Source: Orientia tsutsugamushi
GTDB taxonomy: Bacteria > Pseudomonadota > Alphaproteobacteria > Rickettsiales > Rickettsiaceae
Assembly: GCF_900327275.1 (NCBI RefSeq)
Contig: NZ_LS398548.1
Location: forward strand, 930,001-994,000
Length of the DNA stretch: 64,000 nucleotides
Direction: 5' to 3'
This document shows positions 20,651 to 28,169 of the stretch, one piece after another (positions within the stretch are counted from its first letter, which is position 1; each line of letters opens with the position of its first letter). The notes beneath the pieces were generated by a model. The model was given only the letters and a program-made list of their open reading frames with translations. It searched no databases and was not told the origin of the DNA. The translations under genes and the position numbers were made by a program.

Positions 20651-21539
20651 TATTAGTACTAATAATTTACAAAGTAGTAATTGTAATTTAAATCCTAAAG
20701 CAATAAAACTTTTGCTAGCTCAAAGCGTTGATCTAAAAGGAGAAACTGTAGTTATAAAACTTTCAGCGGATATAATAAATGATGATGCTCAGTTAGCAAA
20801 TTTTTCTGAAAATGTTTATTTATTAACAATTTTGGAGATAAATGTTATTATTATTCATGATTATATCCAAGCCATAGACTCAACATTACAATTATTAGGA
20901 TTATCTGAAGATCTGAAATATAAAAATAATATTACTAGTTATCGGACTACTCAGATTATTGAAATGGTATTAGTTGGACATATTAATCCAAAAATAGTAA
21001 GTAGTCTATGTAATGTTGGATGTATGGCAATGGGTATCTCAGGCAAAAGTGCTAATCTTATTGAAGCAAAAAAATCAGGAATATCCTATTCAAATGAGGA
21101 AACAAAATCTAAATCAGTTATTGATTTGCAATTTTCGACTAGTCCTGCAATGGTTAATCCAGAAATCTTAATTAGTTTAGAAGATGCAAATTTAGTAACT
21201 GTTATTTCGCCAGTATCAATTGGACCGAATAATTCAACATGTTTACTTGATGTAAATATAACAAGTTCAGTAATTGCAGCTAGTATGACAGCTAAATGTT
21301 TAGTGTTTTTAACTGATTTTAAGCAGAATATACAATTTCAAGATCATAGCTTATCTCAATTTAAAAAATCTTATGAAAATAATCAAAATAGTTTTATTGA
21401 TCAATCTATTGTACAAGCAACTGAGGGAGCTTTAAATAATTATGTAGAGAGAGTAAGAATCATAAACTCAGCCATACCTGATGCATTAATTGAAGGTCTT
21501 TTTAATAATACTGATAATATTATAGAAGTGAAATTATAG
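20598..21539 (+). CDS. argB: Acetylglutamate kinase-like protein with lost glycine motifs
   Basis: The 313-residue protein aligns by eye with ArgB of the amino-acid-kinase fold: V-V-I-K-L-S-A-D-I, I-I-I-H-D-Y-I-Q, Y-R-T-T-Q-I-I-E-M-V-L-V-G-H-I-N and M-A-M-G-I-S-G-K-S-A-N-L-I. In active ArgB the first motif is I-K-Y-G-G and the second H-G-G-G. Here the glycines are replaced (K-L-S-A, H-D-Y-I), so phosphotransfer is doubtful. The frame is intact over full length, so it is either early decay or a changed role. No other arginine-pathway gene is nearby. Start ATG at 20598 lies inside engB. Confidence 0.7.
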   Translation: MVRRKFSIIYSNTQKELNISTNNLQSSNCNLNPKAIKLLLAQSVDLKGETVVIKLSADIINDDAQLANFSENVYLLTILEINVIIIHDYIQAIDSTLQLLGLSEDLKYKNNITSYRTTQIIEMVLVGHINPKIVSSLCNVGCMAMGISGKSANLIEAKKSGISYSNEETKSKSVIDLQFSTSPAMVNPEILISLEDANLVTVISPVSIGPNNSTCLLDVNITSSVIAASMTAKCLVFLTDFKQNIQFQDHSLSQFKKSYENNQNSFIDQSIVQATEGALNNYVERVRIINSAIPDALIEGLFNNTDNIIEVKL

Positions 21540-21552
21540 CTACCAATTATAT

Positions 21553-22219
21553 TAGACCTCTTTCGAAACTGGTTAAGGTAGTTCAAAATTATAAATGCCA
21601 GAGATCAAATTAAATCTGAGAGAGAATCTTTTACGTCTATTTCGATATTTGTTCAGCAATAATTTTGAACCGTTTTAGCATACCAATAACGGCTTTATTC
21701 ACAACTCTTGCTCCTGCTAACCTAAGATTATTCTTTTTATCATTTTTAGTTAAAGGATTTTTCTTGCTTTTTTTCTTTGGTAATTCAGAATTATTGTGAA
21801 TTTTTTGTATACCTTGATATCCTGTATCAGTAATCATTTTAACCTTAGGATGGATAAGCATTTTGGATTTCTTAAATAATCTAAAGTCATGTTTTTTACC
21901 GTTAGAAAAATCTGTACATATTACTTGTTGTGTTTTCTTGTCTAGCACTATTTGAGTTTTTTTAGTGTATACCTTTTCTTCTTTCATGAATAATAGAATT
22001 TTTGTTTTTTTTAGGTCTTTCTATAGGAGTCTCAGTAGCATCAATCAAGACTACTTCATAATTCATATCACTCTTCATTAGAGCTTTACGACCTGGAAGA
22101 GCAAAGTTCAGGTGCTTAACTAGGGTATCTTCTACACATTTTACAGCTTTATATGCTCAACTTTCACTAATCCCATAGTTCTGACCTATACGGAAATAAG
22201 TGCGGTATTCTCTAAGGTA
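21553..22219 (-). pseudogene. IS5-family element, truncated copy
   Basis: It starts with the inverted-repeat end TAGACCTCTTTCGAAACT at 21553 and parallels the copy at 16529 up to TCTCTAAGGTA at about 22219. There it stops and IS630-type sequence begins. The minus-strand frame at 21637-21987 (116 codons) has T-D-F-S-N-G-K-K-H and I-T-D-T-G-Y-Q-G. The N-terminal part and right terminus are absent, so it cannot transpose alone. Confidence 0.8.
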
Positions 22220-22560
22220 TAGCAATAACATAGGAAATATGTACAATCAGATAAACTTCGTTACGTGTTCTAAAGCCATACTAATATCTTTCAAATATTA
22301 CTGGTGCTATAATTTGATTATTACAAAGTCCAGCTATCATACTGAACCTGGATTTATGTTGATAAGCTTTATTGCCATAACATCTAGTACATTTTATACT
22401 CCATCCATATTCTCTACAAGCATTATCCTCTATTCCTGACTCATCAATAAATACTAGATTTTCTTTAGAAATTTGCTTTACCTTCTTGATAAATTCATTT
22501 CTTAACACAATATCCCTTTTGGAATGAAAATGAGTTTTTTTTATAAGTGTATCCTAGTAG
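22220..22560 (-). pseudogene. IS630-family transposase fragment
   Basis: The minus frame at 22281-22508 gives F-I-D-E-S-G-I-E-D-N-A and Y-G-W-S-I-K, the DDE_3 region of IS630-type transposases, followed by a Q-I-I-A-P-V-I-F-E end. Upstream the frame continues as Y-Y/L-G-Y-T-Y-K-K sequence to about 22556. Both N- and C-terminal parts are missing. A matching N-terminal part of the same family lies at 62770-63083. Confidence 0.75.
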
Positions 22561-22993
22561 GTACATTTAATGTTTAAGATGATTTAACTAACAAGAAGAA
22601 ATAAGTTAGATTAAGAGCTATTATGAGCTTTATACGCCTTATAAAATCTGCTATGTAGTTTATTCTCGTTTGAGTTGATACATGAATTTAACTGTAGCTG
22701 TATTAATATTATTTGTCAATATGACAATAATATCTTGATGTTAATTGCGAAAATATAACGAAATTTATGTCTAATATTTGGCTAGTTGAAGTGCTAATTT
22801 TTAATCCAACAACTTGAATTTATAGTTGATAAGCTCAGAGTAACCTTCAGTTGATAACGTAGCTTAAAAATATTTTTTATTTTTACAAAAGTATTTGCTA
22901 TTAAATAAAAATCATACTTAGACTATAAGTTTAAGCTAATTTTAAAAATTAATAAGTTATTATTTAATTACTTCAATTTTAAATTAATGAAGG
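22561..22993. other. Intergenic stretch at the RAGE left boundary
   Basis: About 430 AT-rich bases without a recognised gene or RNA, between the IS630 fragment and the integrase. The RAGE attachment site would be expected here, but I see no tRNA remnant or direct repeat that would prove it. Confidence 0.4.
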
Positions 22994-23002
22994 GTGATAA
23001 AT

Positions 23003-24322
23003 ATGCCAGTAAAAGTATTTAAATTTACACAATCAGCATTAAATGAAATAAAAGTACCAACCAAAGAAGAAAAAATAATCAAGTGTAGAGATATAATAGA
23101 AAGGAACTTACTTTGGATAATATCATATACTGGATTTAGAAGATTTTATTTAGGAATAAACATTGGTGGCATATATTATAAAATAAAAATAGGAGATTCA
23201 CCAGATCTAACGGTAGCAAAAGCTAGAAAAAAGATACAGCAGTTAAAAAGGGATATTGCTAACGGAATAAATCCAATGGATGAAAGACGGAAGATAAATA
23301 AAGAAAGAAGAGAAAAAAGAGAGAAGAGGCTTAAATTAAAGAATGAACTAACATTCGGACAGGTGCATGTAAAATATACTGAATATAGTAGTCTTTATCA
23401 TAAAAGTTGGAAGATAATGGCTCAAAGAGTAAAGAGGTATTCAGAATCTTTATACAATAAAAAGATATCAGAGATTACCAAAGAAGATATTCAGAAAATT
23501 TTTGATGAAATAACAGCAAGGAAACACTATGTAACAGCAAACAGTATTCTAAAACTGTTAAGCCCTATATTTAATAAGGCTATAGAGTGGGGATTAATAG
23601 ATAAAAATCCTGTTCATGGAATAAAAAGGCACAAGCAAGAATCAAGATCTAGATATGTAACAAATGAAGAAATGGAAAGAGTCATGAAAGTGCTTGCAGA
23701 GAAAGAAAATAGTCAATTAACAGAAGAAAAAAAACAATTAAAGATATCAGAAAAACTGTTTTTATTTACAGCTTTATTTACAGCAGCTCGTAGTGGCAAT
23801 ATATTAGCAATGAGATGGGACGAGGTAAGCCTTAGCGAAAAAATATGGTGTATACCAAAAACTAAGAGTAAAAATGGTAAAACTCTATATATAGGGTTAG
23901 CTGATAAATTAATAGAAGTATTGCAAAACAGAAAACTATGCTCAAAAAGTGAATGGGTATTCCCAAGTCCGAAAGACAATAGTAAACACATATCAAGTTC
24001 AACAATACATCAAGCATGGGCTAAGATTCGAAAAAAAGCCGGAATACAGAATGTAACAATACATGATCTTAGAAGAACGTTCGCAACTTGGATGAAAAAT
24101 AATGGTGAAACACTAGATACAATATCTCAAATATTAGGACATAGTAATACTAACATAACTAAAATTTATATTGTACATAGTTTAGCTAAGGCAAAAATCG
24201 CTACAAATAAAGTTGTTGAAAATATGCTGAGTATATTCGGTCCCAATGTTTGTTTAAACGAGATACTATCTGGAATCTTGCCATCATTAAGTTTTGGAGA
24301 AGAAAAAGTGACAACAACTTAG
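23003..24322 (+). CDS. int: RAGE tyrosine integrase
   Basis: A tyrosine recombinase of about 439 residues. It has an N-terminal DUF4102-type domain (about 1-95), a SAM-like core-binding domain (about 115-210) and a catalytic domain. The catalytic set is visible: Arg in T-A-A-R-S-G-N, H-D-L-R-R, the His in L-G-H-S-N-T and the Tyr in K-I-Y. The ATG at 23003 is preferred over the in-frame GTG at 22994 because AGGGTGA stands correctly upstream. It should catalyse integration and excision of the element that follows. Confidence 0.92.
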   Translation: MPVKVFKFTQSALNEIKVPTKEEKIIKCRDIIERNLLWIISYTGFRRFYLGINIGGIYYKIKIGDSPDLTVAKARKKIQQLKRDIANGINPMDERRKINKERREKREKRLKLKNELTFGQVHVKYTEYSSLYHKSWKIMAQRVKRYSESLYNKKISEITKEDIQKIFDEITARKHYVTANSILKLLSPIFNKAIEWGLIDKNPVHGIKRHKQESRSRYVTNEEMERVMKVLAEKENSQLTEEKKQLKISEKLFLFTALFTAARSGNILAMRWDEVSLSEKIWCIPKTKSKNGKTLYIGLADKLIEVLQNRKLCSKSEWVFPSPKDNSKHISSSTIHQAWAKIRKKAGIQNVTIHDLRRTFATWMKNNGETLDTISQILGHSNTNITKIYIVHSLAKAKIATNKVVENMLSIFGPNVCLNEILSGILPSLSFGEEKVTTT

Positions 24323-24416
24323 CTAAGTAGTTACTCTACATTAGATTTTGTAAATTTTTGAAAATCACAGTAGTAGAATGAGAAATCTCATGCTACAATT
24401 GCGGCTAAAGGTGATT

Positions 24417-24713
24417 ATGCAAAATCAAAAATTATGTTGGGCATTATCGAGGCCGTTGAAGTATATGGGTTTGAGCATTGATGAATGGGGAGTAGTATTA
24501 GCTGGAGTAGCTCCAGGAATTGTACTACTAAACAGTAGGCATGCTAAATTAGGCCTAGCATTTATGGTTGGAGGAATTGCTCTATGTTATTGCTTTAAGA
24601 AATTTAAGAAGGTATCGGAGAATTTTTTGCTAAAAAGTTTTTTAGTAGCTAAAGGTTTATTGCCAGCTCCATTAGGATATTCAAGACTGCTGGGCAAAAA
24701 AGTTGGCAAATAA
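24417..24713 (+). CDS. traL: TraL, F-type T4SS
   Basis: A small membrane protein of 98 residues with the TraL features: R-P-L-K-Y-M-G-L-S-I-D-E-W, a Gly-rich double hydrophobic hairpin and a C-terminal L-G-Y-S-R. The start is the ATG at 24417, preceded by AAAGGTG, rather than the ATG at 24378. It is an inner-membrane part of the mating-pair apparatus, first in the tra operon and overlapping traE by one base. Confidence 0.85.
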   Translation: MQNQKLCWALSRPLKYMGLSIDEWGVVLAGVAPGIVLLNSRHAKLGLAFMVGGIALCYCFKKFKKVSENFLLKSFLVAKGLLPAPLGYSRLLGKKVGK

Positions 24714-25264
24714 TGAATCATCTCTTTAAGCAAAATGCTATACAAGAGCTGGTTAAATATAATAAATGCTTACTTTCAGTAACTATATTGCTAGCTGCAG
24801 CTAATATAATTGCGATAATGGCTGCAATTACCAAAGAAGAAAAGTGGTTATTAATTCCAGCAATGGAGCCTGATCGTAAAATGATGGTTTCATCAAAAAA
24901 TTACCATGAAACCTATTTAAAGGAATGGGCAATTTATGTGACGAAACTCTTATTTACTACTTCTCCAAATGAGGTAGAAAGACAAATAGCAGACATGAAA
25001 GTGGCATCTAGTAATACTGAATCTTTAAATAAATTTTTTCATGATCATTTGCAATTTGTTAAAGGCTCAAATGTATCTTCAGTCTTTTTTCCAAAAAAGA
25101 TTGAAGTGATAAAGGATGGAGTATTAATTAGTGGAACGCTTCGTTATTGGTTTAGCGATAGTAAAGATATAGCTGTCGATAAGACTTACCTTTTGACTTA
25201 CAAGCAAACTCCTAATTACCTTTTATTGTTGACTGGTGTTAAAGAGAATGGAATAAAAAAATGA
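24713..25264 (+). CDS. traE: TraE, F-type T4SS
   Basis: The 183-residue protein has one N-terminal membrane helix (about 22-40), then a periplasmic domain with P-N-E-V-E-R-Q and V-S-S-V-F-F-P-K near the middle. It matches the VirB8-like TraE family in size and pattern. The stop overlaps traK by 4 bp. Confidence 0.85.
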   Translation: MNHLFKQNAIQELVKYNKCLLSVTILLAAANIIAIMAAITKEEKWLLIPAMEPDRKMMVSSKNYHETYLKEWAIYVTKLLFTTSPNEVERQIADMKVASSNTESLNKFFHDHLQFVKGSNVSSVFFPKKIEVIKDGVLISGTLRYWFSDSKDIAVDKTYLLTYKQTPNYLLLLTGVKENGIKK

Positions 25265-25749
25265 ATATTAGAATTTTGAGATTTATCATAGGGTTTATTG
25301 CTTTGGTAAACGTTAATAATATATATGCAGTAGAATATGAGTTAGAAGCTGACAATTTACTTAAGCTTGAGATTTCTGATAGTGGGCCAACAAGAATTAA
25401 TCTTAAAGATGAAAAAATTAATGATATTTTTATGTATCCTCAAAATGCAGCTGAAGTTGTAGTTCATGAGTCTGGATTTTTGTTTATTGTTCCACGAGAA
25501 GAAGGAAACAAGGTTTATTTAACAGTAATAGGAGAATACAAAACAATTCAGGATTTAATGTTAACTTTTACTCCAAAAACTCCAAGCCCTATAATGCTTG
25601 TTAATGCTGCTACAAAAATAGAGGAAAAGGATAATTCAAAACAAAACAATAACAATTTGTTCAGTAATGACCTTAATACAAAAGAATTAACAGCGAAACC
25701 TTCTAAAAAACAAAGTAGAAATACTAAGAAAAAAATAAAACTGGCTTAA
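25261..25749 (+). CDS. traK: TraK, F-type T4SS, short
   Basis: The 162-residue protein has a signal peptide (cleavage after about residue 22, N-I-Y-A). The next block, I-S-D-S-G-P-T-R-I, then E-V-V-V-H-E-S-G-F-L-F-I-V-P, is typical of the secretin-like TraK N-domain. After about residue 118 it turns into a polar, Lys-rich tail. Standard TraK is about 240 residues, so most of the C-terminal domain is missing. Pieces of its 3' end are duplicated downstream. Confidence 0.8.
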   Translation: MNIRILRFIIGFIALVNVNNIYAVEYELEADNLLKLEISDSGPTRINLKDEKINDIFMYPQNAAEVVVHESGFLFIVPREEGNKVYLTVIGEYKTIQDLMLTFTPKTPSPIMLVNAATKIEEKDNSKQNNNNLFSNDLNTKELTAKPSKKQSRNTKKKIKLA

Positions 25750-25762
25750 AGTGCTAGTTTTT
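25738..25762 (+). terminator. Hairpin at the traK 3' end
   Basis: The stem AAAACTGGC / GCTAGTTTT has one G-T pair around a 7-nt loop at the traK stop and is followed by TTACTT. An almost identical hairpin lies at 26012-26037 in the duplicated segment. It may trim or attenuate transcription into the pilin gene. Confidence 0.45.
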
Positions 25763-26155
25763 ACTTCAAAGACTTAAAGTTCTACAAAGATTATTAATTA
25801 AAACCGCTTCAAAGTAAAATTTCACTGGTATGGAATTAACTAGCATTAGGAGAATAATGCAAAATTTACTAATAAGCAATAACAATGTTCATATGCAATT
25901 TGTTAAAGGCTCAAATGTGTCTTCACCAATTTGTTCAGTAATGATGTTAATACAAAAGAATTAACAGCAAAACCTTCTAAAAAACAAAGTAGAAATACTA
26001 AGGAAAAATAAAACTGGCTTAAAATGCTAGTTTTTACTTCAAAGACTTGAAGTTCTGGTAGGGTATCTGAAACTCGCTTCAAAGTAAAATTTCATTCAAT
26101 GTGGAATTCACTAGCACTAGGAGAATAATGCAAAATTTACTAATAAGCAATAACA
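25750..26155 (+). repeat. Duplicated traE/traK debris between traK and pilin gene
   Basis: The stretch 25795-25890 and its copy at about 26080-26160 share CTTCAAAGTAAAATTTCA, TAGGAGAATAATGCAAAATT and AATAACAATGTTCATAT. Between them lie a 30-bp copy of a traE internal segment (CAATTTGTTAAAGGCTCAAA, original near 25048) and a copy of the traK 3' end (original near 25650). The joints share CAATTTGTT. The frames are broken, so this is non-coding recombination debris. Confidence 0.75.
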
Positions 26156-26491
26156 ATGTTCATATATCAAAAAACTCGACTAAATATGCTAAACCCTACA
26201 TTTGGAATACAGTGGAATAATGTAGTTGTAGGGCTGTTAATTATTATAATTACTGCTTGTGTTTTTTCTTTTGAGCCAGCATTAGCTGATACTCTTGAAG
26301 GACAGCTTAATAAAATAGACGGACTTTTTAGTGGAAAACTAAAAACAATAGGTATATCAAGCGCAACTATTTTATCATCGATTTGGGCTGTAGCACGAGG
26401 GAATATAAAGCTTGCCGGAGTTATGGTAGCAATTGGTGTTATTTTAGGATTTTACCTAGATTGGATTGCCGGTGGTATGAAAATTAATTGA
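26156..26491 (+). CDS. Candidate F-type pilin (TraA-like)
   Basis: The 111-residue frame has a hydrophobic leader and a signal-peptidase site after P-A-L-A (about residue 44). The mature chain is about 67 residues with two hydrophobic segments around a short basic turn (A-R-G-N-I-K). This size, topology and placement between traK and traB fit propilin of F-type systems. There is no direct sequence signature. An ATG at 26186 gives a shorter leader. An upstream ATG at about 26128 behind AGGAGAA is in another frame and stops early. Confidence 0.6.
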   Translation: MFIYQKTRLNMLNPTFGIQWNNVVVGLLIIIITACVFSFEPALADTLEGQLNKIDGLFSGKLKTIGISSATILSSIWAVARGNIKLAGVMVAIGVILGFYLDWIAGGMKIN

Positions 26492-26529
26492 TAAGGTAGA
26501 AACATTAACATTCAAAAATCGGAGGAATA

Positions 26530-27849
26530 GTGGAACAGGATAATTCAGACAATGATAATACAAAAGAAGAAGATTTAGAGCTAAATGATAAACTAAAGGC
26601 TGAATCCGCTGTTAGGTCTAATAGCAAGTTATCAGAATTAACAAATATCATTCGTAGAAAGCCAGTAATTGCCTTAACTTTTATAAGCATCACAATAATG
26701 GTTGTTTCATATTTTTTATCTGAAAGTGGTAAAACGAAAGAATCTATAATTTTTATTGAAAATCGTGAGTCAAGAGAAGCGATTTCTGGAATAGAACAAG
26801 CTGTAGATTTGAGAGCAAAATGGACAGAAGAAATACTTAATGAAGTCAAAACATTAAAAGATAGATTTGAAAGTGTAATAGACAGCAGATATTTAGAAAT
26901 TACAGCCCAAATTAATAATTTTAACCAAAAACTTGAGATATTGGAGAATCAGCCTAAGCAGAGTCTATATAATAATGATAGTGATGAATTTAGTTCTGAT
27001 CTTAATCATCATATTTCAAATTCACCACATGATAACAAAACAGAGCAAGCTCCTGTACAATCATTTGTCAATCTTAGGAGAGCTGAATCTGAGCAAAAAA
27101 AAAATGTTGAGAACTATGTTACTAGCGGTAGTTCTGCTAGAGCTGTGCTACTTACTGGAGTCGTTGTAGGCACAGGAACAAACAGCTCTTCATCACCAGA
27201 ACCAATTGTTCTGCAGTTGCTTGATACAGCAATTCTTTATGATAAATATAAAACTGATCAAATCAAAAAGGCAATTTTAATTGGATCCTGTAACGGAGAG
27301 ATGTCCTCAGAGAGAGCTAAGTGTCGCATCGAAACTCTTTCAGTAGTCAATAACCAAGGAGATATTATCGAAAAAAAGGTAGAAGGCTGGTTGATAGGCG
27401 AAGACGGACGTTCTGGAATTAAAGGAATCGTGGTAGATAAATCGTCTAACATAGCAAGCATGGCTGCATTAAATGGAGTATTTAGCAGTATAGCTAAGTT
27501 TCTGCAATCTAAGGCTATTAAACCTGATATGCTACCAACTTTAAACTTAGTAGGAGGTCAACAACAAGAGTTTCAGATTGGAGATGCGCTTCAGTCTGGA
27601 GCTTACGCTGGAGCTAGCAATGCTTTTGATAAGCTAGCTGATTTTGCTATAAAACGAGCTGATTCTATGAGCCCAGTAGTTCTTATTGCGTCAGGTAGAG
27701 TCATAGATGTTGTATTTAAAAAAGGGTTTGACTTATGCGAGCACAAGAAGAAGCCACATAATTCAACTTATACACCATCAACTAGCAATGAAAAAGTTAA
27801 TTCTCATAATCAATTTAACCAATCACAAAAGTTAGAGGAGTATTTATAA
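26530..27849 (+). CDS. traB: TraB, F-type T4SS
   Basis: The 439-residue VirB10-like scaffold starts with GTG behind a strong CGGAGGA site. It has a membrane helix at about 45-65, a coiled coil (about 80-125), and the periplasmic beta domain with T-G-V-V-V-G-T-G-T, then I-G-S-C-N-G-E-M and G-I-V-V-D-K-S-S-N. It spans the inner membrane and links the core complex. Confidence 0.88.
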   Translation: MEQDNSDNDNTKEEDLELNDKLKAESAVRSNSKLSELTNIIRRKPVIALTFISITIMVVSYFLSESGKTKESIIFIENRESREAISGIEQAVDLRAKWTEEILNEVKTLKDRFESVIDSRYLEITAQINNFNQKLEILENQPKQSLYNNDSDEFSSDLNHHISNSPHDNKTEQAPVQSFVNLRRAESEQKKNVENYVTSGSSARAVLLTGVVVGTGTNSSSSPEPIVLQLLDTAILYDKYKTDQIKKAILIGSCNGEMSSERAKCRIETLSVVNNQGDIIEKKVEGWLIGEDGRSGIKGIVVDKSSNIASMAALNGVFSSIAKFLQSKAIKPDMLPTLNLVGGQQQEFQIGDALQSGAYAGASNAFDKLADFAIKRADSMSPVVLIASGRVIDVVFKKGFDLCEHKKKPHNSTYTPSTSNEKVNSHNQFNQSQKLEEYL

Positions 27850-28169
27850 TGAAGTTTTTATTATTGCTATTGTGCTGTATGAGCCTAACCAGTTTCTTTT
27901 ACAGAAGTACTTTTGATTGTAAAATTCCTAAAGGGCTAAAATGTAAGTCTTTATACGAAATAAAGAATATGGTTGCTCAAGGCGCTTTTGATATTGATAA
28001 TCTTGAAACATCAAAAATTAAATCAAAAAGACGTTGTATTCTATGCTACAGGCAAGCTAAAGCAGTTCAAGGCGTAGATGTTGTTAACAAGTCGCCGAAA
28101 AAACCAAAAAAATATCTTATTAATTTATTTAAATCAAAACAGAGTCAAGGTGAACGCAAGCATACATAA
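27849..28169 (+). CDS. traV: TraV-like protein, short, without a normal lipobox
   Basis: The 106-residue protein has a hydrophobic N-terminus, then F-D-C-K-I-P-K-G-L-K-C-K-S-L-Y-E, the TraV cysteine pattern. The expected lipoprotein box (L-x-G-C before S/T-F-x-C) reads L-T-S-F-F-Y-R-S, so the lipidated Cys is absent; only C9-C10 are available. F TraV is longer (about 170). It overlaps traC and follows traB with a one-base overlap. Confidence 0.75.
   Translation: MKFLLLLLCCMSLTSFFYRSTFDCKIPKGLKCKSLYEIKNMVAQGAFDIDNLETSKIKSKRRCILCYRQAKAVQGVDVVNKSPKKPKKYLINLFKSKQSQGERKHT

Noticed and set aside
22561-22993. Riboswitch or small RNA upstream of the integrase
   Set aside because: Only AT-rich sequence without a convincing stem set or known consensus.
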